A DNA stretch of 64,000 nucleotides from positions 33,938,418-34,002,417 of the forward strand of contig CM061132.1 in assembly GCA_030789695.1 (NCBI GenBank). Direction: 5' to 3'. Of this stretch, positions 47,348 through 59,259 are shown piece by piece. The translations under genes were made by a program, and so were the position numbers. Under the pieces are notes generated by a model. That model was not told the origin of the DNA. It made no database searches and saw nothing but the letters and a program-made list of their open reading frames with translations. The number at the start of each line of letters is the position of its first letter. The first letter of the stretch is position 1. This DNA comes from Scilla litardierei. Taxonomy: Eukaryota; Streptophyta; Magnoliopsida; Asparagales; Asparagaceae.

Positions 47348-47587
47348 TGTAACGCCCCGCCTCCCGGCGGGGGCCGCTACTTGTAAAACGAGAGGATGCA
47401 GGTCCCGTAGGTGCCAGTGAAGTCAATGTGGAGCAGTGCAGGAAGTAAGGGGACACTCTAGACATGACCAGCTACACAGTTCTAAATAAGGAAAAGACAG
47501 TAAAATAAATAACGCAACACTGAAAAGGAAAGAGACAAGTAAAAGCTGTACTACTGCTGAAACGTAAAGGGAACACGTACCTCCGCT
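47348..47587 (+). mobile_element. TGTAACG-headed LTR-like repeat, 5' part, running into the gap
   Basis: Starts TGTAACGCCCCGCC with a hairpin (gccccgcctcccggcggggg), followed by ccagtgaagtcaa, which is also found after the head of the unit at 57407. So it is the same family, inserted in the 3' LTR of element 2. Its 3' end is not visible. Confidence 0.6.
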
Positions 47588-48087
47588 NNNNNNNNNNNNN
47601 NNNNNNNNNNNNNNNNNNNNNNNNNNNNNNNNNNNNNNNNNNNNNNNNNNNNNNNNNNNNNNNNNNNNNNNNNNNNNNNNNNNNNNNNNNNNNNNNNNNN
47701 NNNNNNNNNNNNNNNNNNNNNNNNNNNNNNNNNNNNNNNNNNNNNNNNNNNNNNNNNNNNNNNNNNNNNNNNNNNNNNNNNNNNNNNNNNNNNNNNNNNN
47801 NNNNNNNNNNNNNNNNNNNNNNNNNNNNNNNNNNNNNNNNNNNNNNNNNNNNNNNNNNNNNNNNNNNNNNNNNNNNNNNNNNNNNNNNNNNNNNNNNNNN
47901 NNNNNNNNNNNNNNNNNNNNNNNNNNNNNNNNNNNNNNNNNNNNNNNNNNNNNNNNNNNNNNNNNNNNNNNNNNNNNNNNNNNNNNNNNNNNNNNNNNNN
48001 NNNNNNNNNNNNNNNNNNNNNNNNNNNNNNNNNNNNNNNNNNNNNNNNNNNNNNNNNNNNNNNNNNNNNNNNNNNNNNNNNNNNNNN
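47588..48087. other. Assembly gap, 500 N
   Basis: Exactly 500 N, the usual placeholder for unknown length. It separates a TGTAACG repeat from unrelated sequence. Confidence 0.99.
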
Positions 48088-49067
48088 TTAGCTGTTTATT
48101 TGGGCCTGAAGCCCAGATTATACATGAAAATAAGTTTTATGGGCCTGCAGCCCCATTCAGCTTAATTATTATTTGGGTTTTTCCCAATTGGGCCAGAAGC
48201 CTAGTAAATCCAATTGCAAGCTTATTTTATCAATTAAAATTTTACCAATGGGCCTGAAGCCCAAGTATTAATGATATTTTAATTTGACTAATTCGGCCTG
48301 AAGCCAAGTTAATTTAATTGCAATACTTTATTTGTTAGTTTTTGGCAAATGGGCATGCAGCCCAAATAATAATAATATATTAAAATGATTAATATTTATG
48401 GGCCTGCAGCCTCATTCAAAATATTAATTTATTTTAATTCTTTGTTATGAGCCTGTCGCGTCATATTGCTAAAATTATAACACTCTTGCATTATTATTAA
48501 TTTATGGAATATTAGGATTTTTTTTTCAAAATATAATTATCTTAAGGATATTGCGACCGCTCTGCCGTTAGTTAACTAACCTAACGGTGTATGACGTCTC
48601 CCCGTGGTCCGAGAGATTACTATATTTTCTAGCCTATTTTTCCATTTAATATATGCCTGTGTTATATACATGCGTGGTTGTTTCCTTTGTGCCTGTAGCA
48701 TTTATAAACTGCGCGGATGTTTATATAAGCTAAAATGTGATTTTTGGGATCGGCCAATTTGATACCCTTTTTAAATTCCTTGCAATTTTATTTTCTTTTT
48801 GAGAGAATTTGTAAGTGAGGAATAAATGTATTAATGCCAAAGACTGGTGTACCGACAAATGAAGACGGAGACGAAAATTGGAAATATATGGACCCATTCT
48901 TGGTTTCCAAATTGTACTTTTCTCTTCTTTATGGACTGTATATTCGGACTTTGGACTTTGTATTCTTTTGGGTATCTGGCCGATCCCCACATTTTACTTA
49001 TTTTACTTTATAATGCGTGAATTTCAATTTTAATTACTTCATGCTTATTTTAAATTACGTAGATAAA
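48088..49067. other. Sequence upstream of the copia gag with a GGGCCTGAAGCCC motif array
   Basis: The first 380 bases hold eight copies of a 14-bp motif (separate entry) in AT-rich DNA. Bases 48540-49060 are AT-rich leader-like sequence. No 5' LTR or primer-binding site of the copia element was seen, so its left end is truncated or in the gap. Confidence 0.5.
48102..48462. repeat. Eight regularly dispersed GGGCCTGMAGCCC motifs
   Basis: Copies begin at 48102, 48141, 48190, 48250, 48294, 48351, 48400 and 48449, spaced 39-60 bp. The core is gggcctgaagccca or gggcctgcagcccc, a near-palindrome. The last two copies are more degenerate. Intervening DNA is AT-rich and also weakly repeated. Confidence 0.85.
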
Positions 49068-50081
49068 ATGGCAAAATTGACAAGCGTCGATTTCGAAGTC
49101 CTTGACTCTGCATGAAAAAATTACCTGAGTTGGCGAGTGGACTTGAAGTTCCACTTGCGATCGATGGCCCTCCTTGGCTCCATTTTGGCTCCTCCTTCGG
49201 CCCCAGCAGCGGCCGATGCTTCTGCTACATCTAGCAGTAGCACTCCTACCACTGTCTCCGACATGGATAAGGCGAAAGCCATAATCTACATTAGGAAACA
49301 TATAGATCGGACCTTAAAGGCCGAATACCTAACGGTAGAGGACCCAATGGAGCTGTGGACAGCGCTGGAGGCACGTTATAAACATCAAATTGATGTAATA
49401 TTACCGCGTGTCAATTATGAGTGGGAAAACCTCAGACTTCAGGACTATAAGTTCGTCGCTGAGTATAATTCTGCACTTCATAACATCACCTCACGCCTGA
49501 AGTTGTGCGGTGAAGAAGTGACAAAACAACGTATGTTGGAAAAGACATTTACCTCATTTCACGAGAAAGTTGCAATTCTCATGCAGCAGTATCGTGAATG
49601 CAACTTCACGAAATTCTCTGATCTGATCTCATGCCTACTTAGGGCAGAGCAGAATCGAGATTTACTGCTAGCCACTCATAATTTACGTCCAGCTGGCACT
49701 GCTCCTATCTCTGAAGCCCACCACGTTTCTCCCCAGAAGTGGAAAAACAAGAAGAAGGCTAATAATAACAAAGGAAAAGCTGTGATGAAGAATGGACGAG
49801 GAGCAGCACTCCCGTCCAACAACAACAATCCAAGAAAGAGTAACTTCATATGGAAGCAAAAGAACACTGACCAAGTGTCACTTCCTAAGAAGAACTGGGA
49901 GGATAAATGCCATATATGTGGCATGACTGGACATTGGTCCAGAATCTGCCGCACTCCTCGACACCTCCAGGAACTATATCAGACGAGCCAGAATTCTCTG
50001 CCTGAAACAAACTTGGCGGCTGTTCAGCCACCAATGATGTTCACTGCAAAAGACTTCGAGAACGACGACCTGCTCAATTAA
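49068..50081 (+). pseudogene. Copia gag (UBN2-type) with one premature stop
   Basis: ATG 49068 begins MAKLTSVDFEVLDSA, then TGA at 49113-49115 where relatives have glycine. The same frame then runs open to 50081. It includes the UBN2-type gag region (AEYLTVEDPMELWTALEARY, LRLQDYKFVAEYNSALH, LKLCGEEVTKQRMLEKTF, LISCLLRAEQN). A Lys/Asn-rich stretch and a canonical zinc knuckle CHICGMTGHWSRIC (CX2CX4HX4C) follow. Apart from the stop it looks well preserved, in contrast to the pol part. Confidence 0.88.
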
Positions 50082-50589
50082 GCTTCATCTTTTATATATG
50101 CATTTAAAATTCAATGTTCCTTCATCTTTAATTTGCTTAAGTACGAACTTTTATTTTGAATGTCTTTTTCATTGACTTAAATAAAATTTCGTTTTACTTA
50201 TAGATGAAGTATGGAATATTATGGACAGTGCCTTGTTGCACTGGTGTAGCATTGATATTGCTCCACATACAACGAGATTATAAGATGCAAATTCTCCTCT
50301 TAAACAAATAGGAAATCTCCAATTTTCAATGATATTTCTTTTAACGAAAATAACTTGAAAATTGGGGATAATATATATTGAATATCAATATGTAACTCGT
50401 CAAGAGAATGGCCAGAAGACCATCTACTTACGATTTCATTGGACCCCCATCGGGCCCCTATAATTATAGATACTCATCCTATAGAAAGCCAACTCGACTG
50501 AGCACCAGAAGTGCCTTTCTTTGCCATAGTTTTTAACTCTGGCAAAATGGACTTGGTCATCCTGGATCAGCGATGATGGACGCATCATC

Positions 50590-52850
50590 AAATGAATCCA
50601 TTGGAGAACCTGAAGATTCTTCAAAAGATTGAGTTCCTTGTCCCCCTTTGTCATAAGGGAAAACTAATAGAGAGACATTCCCTCCTGAAAGTGGGTTTAG
50701 AGTCTCATGGCTTCATTGAGAGAATACATGGTGACCTTTTGCGGGCCTATTCACCCCGCAAATGGCCCATTTTCGGTACTTCATTACTGTACTGATATAT
50801 GCATCTACTAGATGGTCTTATGTGTGCCTTTATATTCACTCGCAACCTAGCTTTCTCAAAAGCTTATAATGTGGGTGAATTTACTACACATATCATTCAA
50901 GACTTCTGCCAAGCAACTGGCATTAAAATGGAACATCTTGCAACATGTTCAAACTCATAACGGGTTAGCAGAGTCTCTGGTAAAGAGACTCCAATGGATT
51001 TCACGTCCATTGTAAAATCGCAGTTGCATGTTGATGTTTGGGGACCATCACACTGCATTCCGCATCGCTTATCACGATATGGCCCGCTTGTTGCCATATC
51101 TTATTGTTGATGCTGCTTGCTTATGGTTTACCACCAAGTCTTGATAAATGTGAATTTGGTAAGCAAAATCTCATTGGAATATGCACGCAGTCTAAAGAAG
51201 CCTGAAGCTTCTGAGACCATATCATGGGACACACAAAGTCCTCATCTCGTTATGATCCGCATACTTTTTCTGTGTGAAGTTGAGATCCAGAAGATCCTTC
51301 ACATTCAGAGTAAAGTACATCAATTGACGGATAAATTTGCGGACAACCAGAAGATTGTTCGTTCACACGTTCCTGCTGCCAACACGCCAGCTAGGATTGA
51401 CATTTCCAAAGATGGATGCAATCCACCGACAGCAGAATTGGTTGTACCTCAATTGAAAAGAGGACGCCCGCCATGTTAAAATATAAAACTTTCCTCGAAA
51501 GAAGAATATTCCTGGATATATTAAAATGATCCATCCACAGGATGCTGAACTCAGACCAGTAACCTCTCCCCTCCTAAATTCCCTTGCAGAGGAAACAACA
51601 GGAGAAAAATCATTATATTACGTACGTACTAGAGAGGTACTGGACAGAAATAGCACAGTCGTCGTCGACGGTTTTGTTTTTGCTATTGCCATTCACGTCG
51701 CTAAATACGATGATGACGTCAACCCACTTTTCTATAGCATGAACGCATAGCTTGGCCAAAGTGGGACGAGGCAATAAGAGTAGAGCTGGACTCACTCTTG
51801 AAAAGCAAAATCTTTGGACCAGTAGTCCATACACCTGAATGTGTAAAACTTGTGAAATATAAATTCGGATTTCATAAAGAAATTTAAATGAAGGAAATGT
51901 GATCATTTTCCTACTAAGCCTAAACTTCTCTGAAAAAGCCAATACATGCAGCTCATGGACGTTGTGACTGCATATATATACGGCAATATAGATATAGAGA
52001 TCTATATAAAACTTCCAGAAGGGTATACTCTACCCCCAGAGATGAAAGAGAGACGTAGAAACGTCTTCTCCATAAAGGCTACAAAGATCATTAGTTGATC
52101 TTAAGCAATATTCTGCCTGTGTATCTTTTTCGAAAGATCGTTGACAGGATTTGTGATATTCGCCTTATATGTGGTCGACTTAAAGCTAATAGGATCTCCT
52201 GCAAAGACCATTTAGAAATCAGATAGCTTTAAGCATACCTTGTAAATGAAAAACCTAGGTATAACAAGGTATTATCTCGGCTTATATATTTAACACCTTC
52301 GTGGTGGAATCCTTTAATATCCTTCATATACCTGGAGTTTATGAAGAATGATGTCCACTTGCATCCTATTAAAAATGTATGCTTATTTATGACACCTTCC
52401 AGTAGCTGGAAGAGGGGGAGAACATCCTAGGTCCCGAAGAGCCTAGCTTTAGTGTACTTGTTACACTTCTTTATCTGGCCAACTGTACGTGTCTTTGATA
52501 GAACGTCTGCAGTAAAGTTGTTAACCATATAAAGTGTTGCCCTGGAGAGCACCACTAGACCAAGGATAAGCTGCTTCTGCGCAACTTCCAAGTGTCAAGG
52601 AATATATATCGCATATGCAGATTTAAAGATCATCGTGATGACTAAAACACAATAGGCCGGCCACCTCCTAAATATCTACACATCATCCTACAATGTCTAC
52701 ATCTTCTGAGAAGCTCATCATCCAAGAAGCAAGTATTGAAAACGCTCAGCCAGGTCCAGCAGTACCTCGCAGACACACTGAAGACTGATTCAATGAATAC
52801 TTTAGTGGCGTAATCTACCAAACTTCGAAGAGCATTCCACTCCAGAACGC
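50590..52850 (+). pseudogene. Copia pol relics: integrase, RT, RNase H
   Basis: Integrase relics: ERIHGDLLRAYSPRKWPI (about 50718), NVGEFTTHIIQDFCQATGIK (about 50868). A linker reads VRSHVPAANTPARIDISKDG (about 51360). RT relics: WPKWDEAIRVELDSLLKSKI (about 51755), VVTAYIYGNIDIEIYIKLPE (about 51960) and a degenerate region matching the Y-V-D-D surroundings (about 52165). Stops and frameshifts throughout; catalytic residues are largely lost. RNase H similarity beyond 52400 is faint. Confidence 0.75.
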
Positions 52851-53186
52851 CATTGCTTGACTATAGCCGCTAGATGAGTGAAACTTGTATAGATGAGTGA
52901 TGATTGTATTTTCTTTCAGAACATAATGGATGTATAAATGAATAGGAGATGATTGTATAGATACATAGGAGATCTAAGCCTGAAGCTTGTACAGATCAGG
53001 GGGAGTCCCTCGATAGTTGTACTCTTTTCCCTTAAGCTGCTGGTTTTCCCCACTGGGTTTTCCACACCTAAGGTTTTAACGAGGCAACCACAGTGGCTCT
53101 GGATCCAGAAGTATCCACCCCATTAGCATACTGAATCCTGAAGTATTCATATACTTAACCCAAGGTAATGGAGAGATGAGGGGGAG

Positions 53187-53366
53187 TGTTGTGAGTTGAG
53201 GGAGGCCTTTGGCCTCCCCCTCAACATCTCACCATTACTCCCCACTAACTTAGTGGGGAGTTCCTTGGACTCCTATTCTCTAATTGAATATATAGAGAGC
53301 CATGGCTTGTGCCATGGCTACTCCTTATGAGAGATTGTTTACTTTCTTCTATAAATTCCTTCAACA
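53187..53366 (+). repeat. Copia 3' LTR, 180 bp
   Basis: Starts tgttgtgag and ends ttcaaca (TGTTG...CAACA). It is preceded by the purine tract gagatgagggggag. It contains three hairpins: gggaggcctttggcctccc, tccccactaacttagtgggga (split here across its loop) and gccatggcttgtgccatggc. Confidence 0.8.
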
Positions 53367-54532
53367 ATGCAATATTAGTATGTAAATATATGAACTAAAA
53401 AAACCGAACTCAAAATCATCACAAAATCGTCAACGTACCCAACAAACTCGGGTGGAGATCTAAACAAACCCCTATTGTTAGCATTGTTCTTCAATGCATA
53501 CATGTTTCTGTGGTTTGGGGATAATACCAGAGAACTGGCGGAGGTGAGCTCGTCCAGAAGGTGCTGACGAGGCTTCTGAGGACATCGAAGAATTACCAGT
53601 GGTGGGGGGTTATTGTTGTGTGCTGAGACGCGGAAACTTCGAATCGTCGAAGAACCCCAGAACAAAGATGAGCAAACAAACAAACCAATAGTGCACTAAG
53701 AGAATTGCTTTTAGGCAGTGGACCAGCTAGGGGAACACCGTTGAGCTTTATTACAAAAAGCGAGAACAAACCAAATCTTCTCCTTCACAGACAAAGAAGA
53801 AGCACACAAAATCTCTCCAAAAGCTCACAATACAATCAATCAAAGTTGGCTCTCACAATGGCAGCTCAAATTCTCTCTAACAATGTCCCGCACAAAACCC
53901 TAACCTAAAACACACATTTATAACCCTAGGTTACAATAAGTTTCATCATTGGCTAGGAATTCCATAAGATACGGATCTCGACTTTAACGGTAAACTATCC
54001 AATTACAGCTCTACGCAATTAATGCGTCGCACCCTAGTGGGCTTCCGCCGCATCCTAGTTCGACCGAGCGATCTTCCTTCTATATCGAACAACCGAAGTG
54101 CCAAGCCGGGCATATAAGCTATCGACCAATGAGCCATCATACGACAGTTCAGTCAAACATGGACTTCAACCGAGTTACGACCGATCGACCCAATACCGGA
54201 CGATCGACCATCAGACTCAAGCTGACGACCAATCGACCAACTATGTTGTAGAAGACCAAATGCTCAGCATCCTCATACCTAACTTGTGCAGAGTCAAATA
54301 TATCGAACCCAAGCACAGTCGAGTTATCTCTAAACAAGATAACTTGTCTGTATAACCAATGCTTCTCCTACGTCGAATCGGGCCAATTTGCACAGTATTA
54401 TCGGCGGATCATCCTCATCATACGTGCTAAACAGCAAGAAAGTGTTATTATTATTTAATGACTTGTGGTATTTTTTTATTCCTTACGTATTCTTTTTTTG
54501 CCCCTTTTCGGTTTTATTTGATTGTTAATTTC
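53367..54532. other. Unassigned stretch right of the copia element
   Basis: Moderately GC sequence with no recognised domain. The phrase gagctttattacaaaaagcgag and the cct/aaaccctaacc phrases look like the antisense of an LTR or transcript leader, but no partner repeat is seen. Confidence 0.35.
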
Positions 54533-54809
54533 AGGGTTTTTTTAGATATAAGCCCCCAAAAAAATGTTTTATTTGACAGAGTCATCCAAAAAATTGCATT
54601 TGCCGTAAGGTCCCTCAAATTGCATAAGTCACGCGAAAAGAGTCCCTTTGGGGGACTTATTTCAAAAGAATATCTTTTCAAATAAGTCCCCCTAATGGAC
54701 TCTTTTCGCGTGACTTAAGCAATTTGGGTGACCTTACTGCAAATGCAATTTTTTGGAGGACTATTTTCAAATAAGACGTTTTGTGGGGGACCATTATGAA
54801 AATAACCCT
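54533..54809. mobile_element. Foldback (long-hairpin) MITE, 277 bp
   Basis: The two halves are almost complementary over their full length: left arm includes aaaattgcatttgccgtaag and cacgcgaaaagagtcc. The right arm includes ggactcttttcgcgtg and cttactgcaaatgcaatttt. The centre is near 54671. Outer ends are agggtttttttag and, reverse-complemented, agggttattttcat. The target duplication is uncertain, so the superfamily is not assigned. Confidence 0.8.
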
Positions 54810-56360
54810 AATTTTTGAAAAAGGAGAAATTAAAGGAATGCTAAGTATAATCATAATCCAACTGTAGTTTTCTCTCTAATACTTCGGAATACATGCACTA
54901 AATCATTTGTTATACAAGAGAGAGAGAAATATGCTGATTAGGGCAAAGTGTTTAGCAGAAAACTGGGCATGATTTTGCCACGTCAGTATGTGGTCCCACT
55001 TCTCCCCTTCTCATAAAAACACATTCACCCAATGCCGCACCCACATATATAGACACACCCTTCTCAAAAACCCCATGCACCAAAGGCCCGAAACAAGGAG
55101 AAAGCTATAAACATCATTAAAAGAAAAACTTCTAATTTATAATGTGTATAAAAATATCATCCAGTTATACCATCTCCTCATCTTCCATGGAATTCGACTG
55201 AGAGTGTTGTTAGTTGCACCGAAAAATCTTATAAATTCACCACACTTTTATTTACAAGTTTGCCATTATGAGTACTCATATGATTGTACCGCAAGTGATT
55301 TTTTTTTACCCTCGACTGAATGGATCCGAGCTCGAGGACCTGCCAGATTAAACTCACTGTTCTTCGATGGGCTACAGACCATTCTTCGAAAAGCCATAAT
55401 ATTTTGGCATCTTTTACAAATTGCGGAAACACTACAAATTGAAGGATTAAGACGAGAAGATTGAGGTGAAGCGCGGCATGCCACTCCCAGCTTCACCTTG
55501 GGATCATCATTTGACTCGCAAGTCTCTAACAAGATCAAAATCAATCTGAAATGCTCGGAAAACGATAAAAAGAAGAGAAATTACAAATTATAAGCATCAT
55601 GAAACTAATGGCTACATCTTCTTGCTCTTTTGAGTAGCATCCCTCAGAGGCCGAGGACGAAGAAGTCGGGCAGGAGCCTAGCACGGGCCGTCTCGATTTG
55701 CTCCTCTTCTTATGGGACCTACCGATGCTCCATGTTCCTTCACCTTCTTGTAGATGTTCGTCTTCGTCTTGTTGTCGTTGTTGTCGTCATGTTTTAGTAA
55801 GTTTTTCGGAATGGCATCTCATGTTGCCGAATAGAGCTCTCCAGGTTTGGAAATCTTTCCCGCATTCACGTCAGCACTTGTTCTCGACGGCGGAGCTCTC
55901 CATCGTCGGTGCCGTCAAATCGGAGAGCATCCATGTCTTCTTTTAGTTCTCTCTTAGCCCGTACCCAGGCCCTCTGCTTTCCATAACATCGGTGGTGGCG
56001 ACGAAACCAAAAGAGAGGGCATTTACGGAGCTGTCCAATTGCCCCTCCTTGTGGAGGTCAGCATCGGCGGGGTGGTTGTCATGTTGCTGCTCTCCTTGAA
56101 GAAGAGAAAGGATAGGGTTAAAAAGTCAATATTTATGGTGGAAAAAAATGTGCGGTGAAATAAGATTTACTGTGTATTTAGAAACAGATGCAGTGCAATT
56201 AACAACACTCTTCAACTGATCTTATCATAAAAAATGGCTTCCTCTACTTGGTTCCTCACACCATTCATTGCGATGTCAGCATGTAATGAACGAGCAGAAC
56301 TTCAAGAAGTAGTGGACGTTTAACTTGACACACGGTGACCGAGCCATATTTTCCTGGCAG
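54810..56360. other. Unassigned stretch
   Basis: Mixed composition. Bases 55640-55960 are richer in GC and have short open frames on both strands without a known domain. Nothing here is supported as a gene. Confidence 0.35.
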
Positions 56361-56520
56361 TGGAACTTAGGCCACATGATATTGTCCATTTTGGGCTAAG
56401 GCCCGCATGGTTCTCAAAAGGACTCATACCAATGGAGATTCAATTCCCATATTTATTACCCTTCAAATCCCCTCGTCTAACCAACACGAGACTATGTTTG
56501 ATATCCCACATCACTAACAA
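56361..56520 (-). repeat. TRIM-like solo LTR fragment
   Basis: Resembles the TRIM LTRs at 15.6-16.3 kb in the same orientation (accaatggagattcaattcc, catatttattaccc, gagactatgtttgatatc). No second repeat or primer-binding site is nearby, so it is a solo or partial copy of a related family. Confidence 0.6.
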
Positions 56521-57406
56521 GTTTAATTTATTATCGTTGACTGAATTCTGGAGTATGGCCATCCTAGATCGTTAACAGAATTCTGGAGTATGGCCATCCT
56601 GTTTCCCTAAAGAGAGTAATAAAATCTGATAGTCCTTTTTGCACTTTAATTTCTTGTCAGTGATACGATTATCCTTCATGAGTATGGCTATGTCCCTAAA
56701 GGAACGACTGGTGTGTGCGTCATGCAAATCTTCGGTGTTGAAGGGAAGGCTATGACTTTCAAGCTGAAGGTTTATGATGGCTCGCTCAGATACTACCAGA
56801 GACGAGTCGTAGAGGACGGACAATATTTATGATCGATGGTTTAGATTAAATGTGAATTCATCGCGTGTATGCGAAGCAGATCCTGCTGGTTTCACATGGC
56901 CTGCTGGAATTCTATCCCAAAAAAATAGAAAGAAAAAGAGTTGAGTTTCTCCTTAAGAAAAAATCCAAAAACCCAAGTCCCTATAAAAGGGGTTATAAAA
57001 AGGGGGACTACACACCAACAACTCTACGGAAGAAGAGAAATAGGGAGAGTGACGGTCTGAATATGTCAATGCGTATTTTATAGTGTAAATATTATCAAAA
57101 TAATTTTAATTGATTTTATAAATGGTCCAATAATTTCAAGAATACTGCTAATCGATTTAAATTAATTGATTAAGTTCTTTGATGTGGAAACCTACTCACG
57201 ACGCGACGGAATGAACCGTCGACTCCAGCGTTGGACGTGCTAGAAGTGAGGATTCCGAGAGCGACATGTCGGAGCACCCAAGAGGGGGCTAGCACATGGA
57301 ATAACCATTGCAAGGGGCCAAACATAGGGCTCGGGGTGCATGGGGATGCACGGGGAGGCTCTGGAACTTGGGGAACTCGGCACGGGGGGGAGAGAGAGAG
57401 AGTGTG
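56521..57406. other. Unassigned stretch
   Basis: Contains a 36-bp direct duplication (gaattctggagtatggccat) at 56541-56600. No gene was recognised. It ends in a short GA then GT run just before the next repeat. Confidence 0.35.
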
Positions 57407-57952
57407 TGTAACGACCCGCTTTCGGGGGCCCGTTACTTATTTGATAATTGCGCAGGTTCTGCAGTTAACCAGTGAAGTCAAAATAGCCACGATGCAGAGA
57501 TGTACAAAAATACCCAAATAGTGTCCAATTATTATAATCCAACCGTACAAATATTCCAAGGATACCTGAAAGAAAGAAAATACAGTACACAACCGAAAAT
57601 AGCTCTGGAAGCTGCGGTCTCATGGTCGAAGTCTGGCGCTATTAACTCTAGAGCATCTGCTTCCATATGTACGTCGTCTGCGGTGCCACGGAGATGGAAC
57701 CGTAGGTAAGTCACAACAATTCTAAATAAAGAAAGAGAGGTACTGTACAAGTATGACAAAGCAGACCAAAGTGAAAGTAAAGTACGGCAAATAAAGTGCA
57801 GTGACTGTACTGGCAAGGAAAGTAAAGTGCATGTACTGTAAAGAAAGTAACTGTAATGCGTAAAGTAAAGGTAACTGTGCAAAAAGTAACTACGTGACTC
57901 ATGTAGGAGAGTATGATATGCAACCATAAAGTTCATCTATTGCCAGGGACCG

Positions 57953-58084
57953 TTTTGCCGACGCAGGCAGACCTTGTAGTTTTGCCGACCAGGCAGACCT
58001 TGTAGTTTTGCCGACGCAGGCAGACCTTGTAGTTTTGCCGACCAGGCAGACCTTGTAGTTTTGCCGACCAGGCAGACCTTGTAG
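57953..58084. repeat. 26-27-bp tandem array, five units
   Basis: Units ttttgccgac(g)caggcag + accttgtag begin at 57953, 57980, 58006, 58033 and 58059, differing only by one base insertion. There are no unique spacers, so this is a minisatellite. Confidence 0.95.
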
Positions 58085-58169
58085 ACACAGACATGCAAGT
58101 AGATGAACCCCCGGTCATAGCTCCCACACTCTCACTACAATGAGTTACCCCAAACCCCAGTGATGTGTA

Positions 58170-58262
58170 TCCATTACGAGATGTTCCACAAGATGTTCCA
58201 CGAGATGTTCCACCAGATATTCCACACATGATGTTCCACACGATGTTCCACATGTTAGTCAC
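58170..58262. repeat. Gatgttccac short tandem array
   Basis: About seven copies of agatgttccac(a/g) with 11-17-bp spacing, directly downstream of the 26-27-bp array. Confidence 0.8.
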
Positions 58263-59259
58263 ACCAGGTTAACTGGTTGACTTCCTCATTGAAAACCAGC
58301 AAGTAGGATAAAAACAAGTCCAACACCAAAAGCTGTTACTTCCGTGCTTTGAGCACGTGGTAGTGTGGCTTAGCACACAATTTACCCAAGTTGGTAGTTG
58401 TGAGCTACAACCACCCAAGTTGAAAATTGGCAAAGTAATCTTTGGTAGATTACTTTCATTTAGTTCTCTAGTTTGGTTTAACTTGAATAGCCGTTCTGAG
58501 GCTATAAGTGAAGTGTCACAAGTTCATACAAGCACAGTAGACAAGTTTTCTAAAGTTAGAATGTGTCGTGACTTACTAATTTCGAGCTCGTCGTGGCAAG
58601 ACGAGGTTGGAGCTGGAAGAGCTGGTGCACGAAGATTGGTACCTGAAATCACAAGAACAATTGGTTAAAGCGTACCCTATTTTCTATTTATTAAACTCGA
58701 TCATTTTGATTTTTAAAACTGGTTAAAACGTTGTCGAAAAGCGTTCTAAATTTTTATATAGCCTATATATGATAAAAATAGTTTTACTGCAAGAGGGAAT
58801 ATTTTTCTGAGGCTTATAGTAATTTTTAGGATTTTTAAAAGCTCAAAAACAATTTAAAATCTATTTTTCAATTAGTGACGTATTTATTCAGGAATTTATT
58901 CTGGATGCAATCTACATCGGAATGTTGCAAATAAGGTGTCAAAATGACCGTCTTGAAGAGTAGTATAGCATATATTTTTCTCAAGTATTAGTTTACGTGA
59001 AAATAAGAAGATACGGATTTTGAACGAAAATAACGGATTTAACTTATAGGCTTAAAAATTAATTCTGGAAAAACTAAGCGTCGGATTGAGACGAAACTAG
59101 CGTCATTGGGTCCAGAATGGCATTTCTGATTTTCTAGAGCTAGCGTCACATTTTTCTGGGTCCTATATAATTACTTATGGATTTATAACCTATAAACTCT
59201 ATTTATTAATTAATTTAATTACGAAAATACGAATTTTTCGACATATTTACAAGTTTGCC

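Larger units (their letters stand above)
49068..53366 (+). mobile_element. Ty1/copia retrotransposon, decayed, left end missing
   Basis: A nearly intact gag is followed by decayed integrase, RT and RNase H fragments. A typical copia 3' region (caagg/ggttttaacgaggca phrases at 53060-53090), a purine tract and a 180-bp LTR complete it. Domain order gag-integrase-RT-RNase H identifies Ty1/copia. The many stops and deletions indicate an old copy. Confidence 0.85.

Noticed and set aside
57953..58084. CRISPR-like regular repeat array
   Set aside because: Units are contiguous with no unique spacers, and the genome is a plant's; it is a minisatellite.
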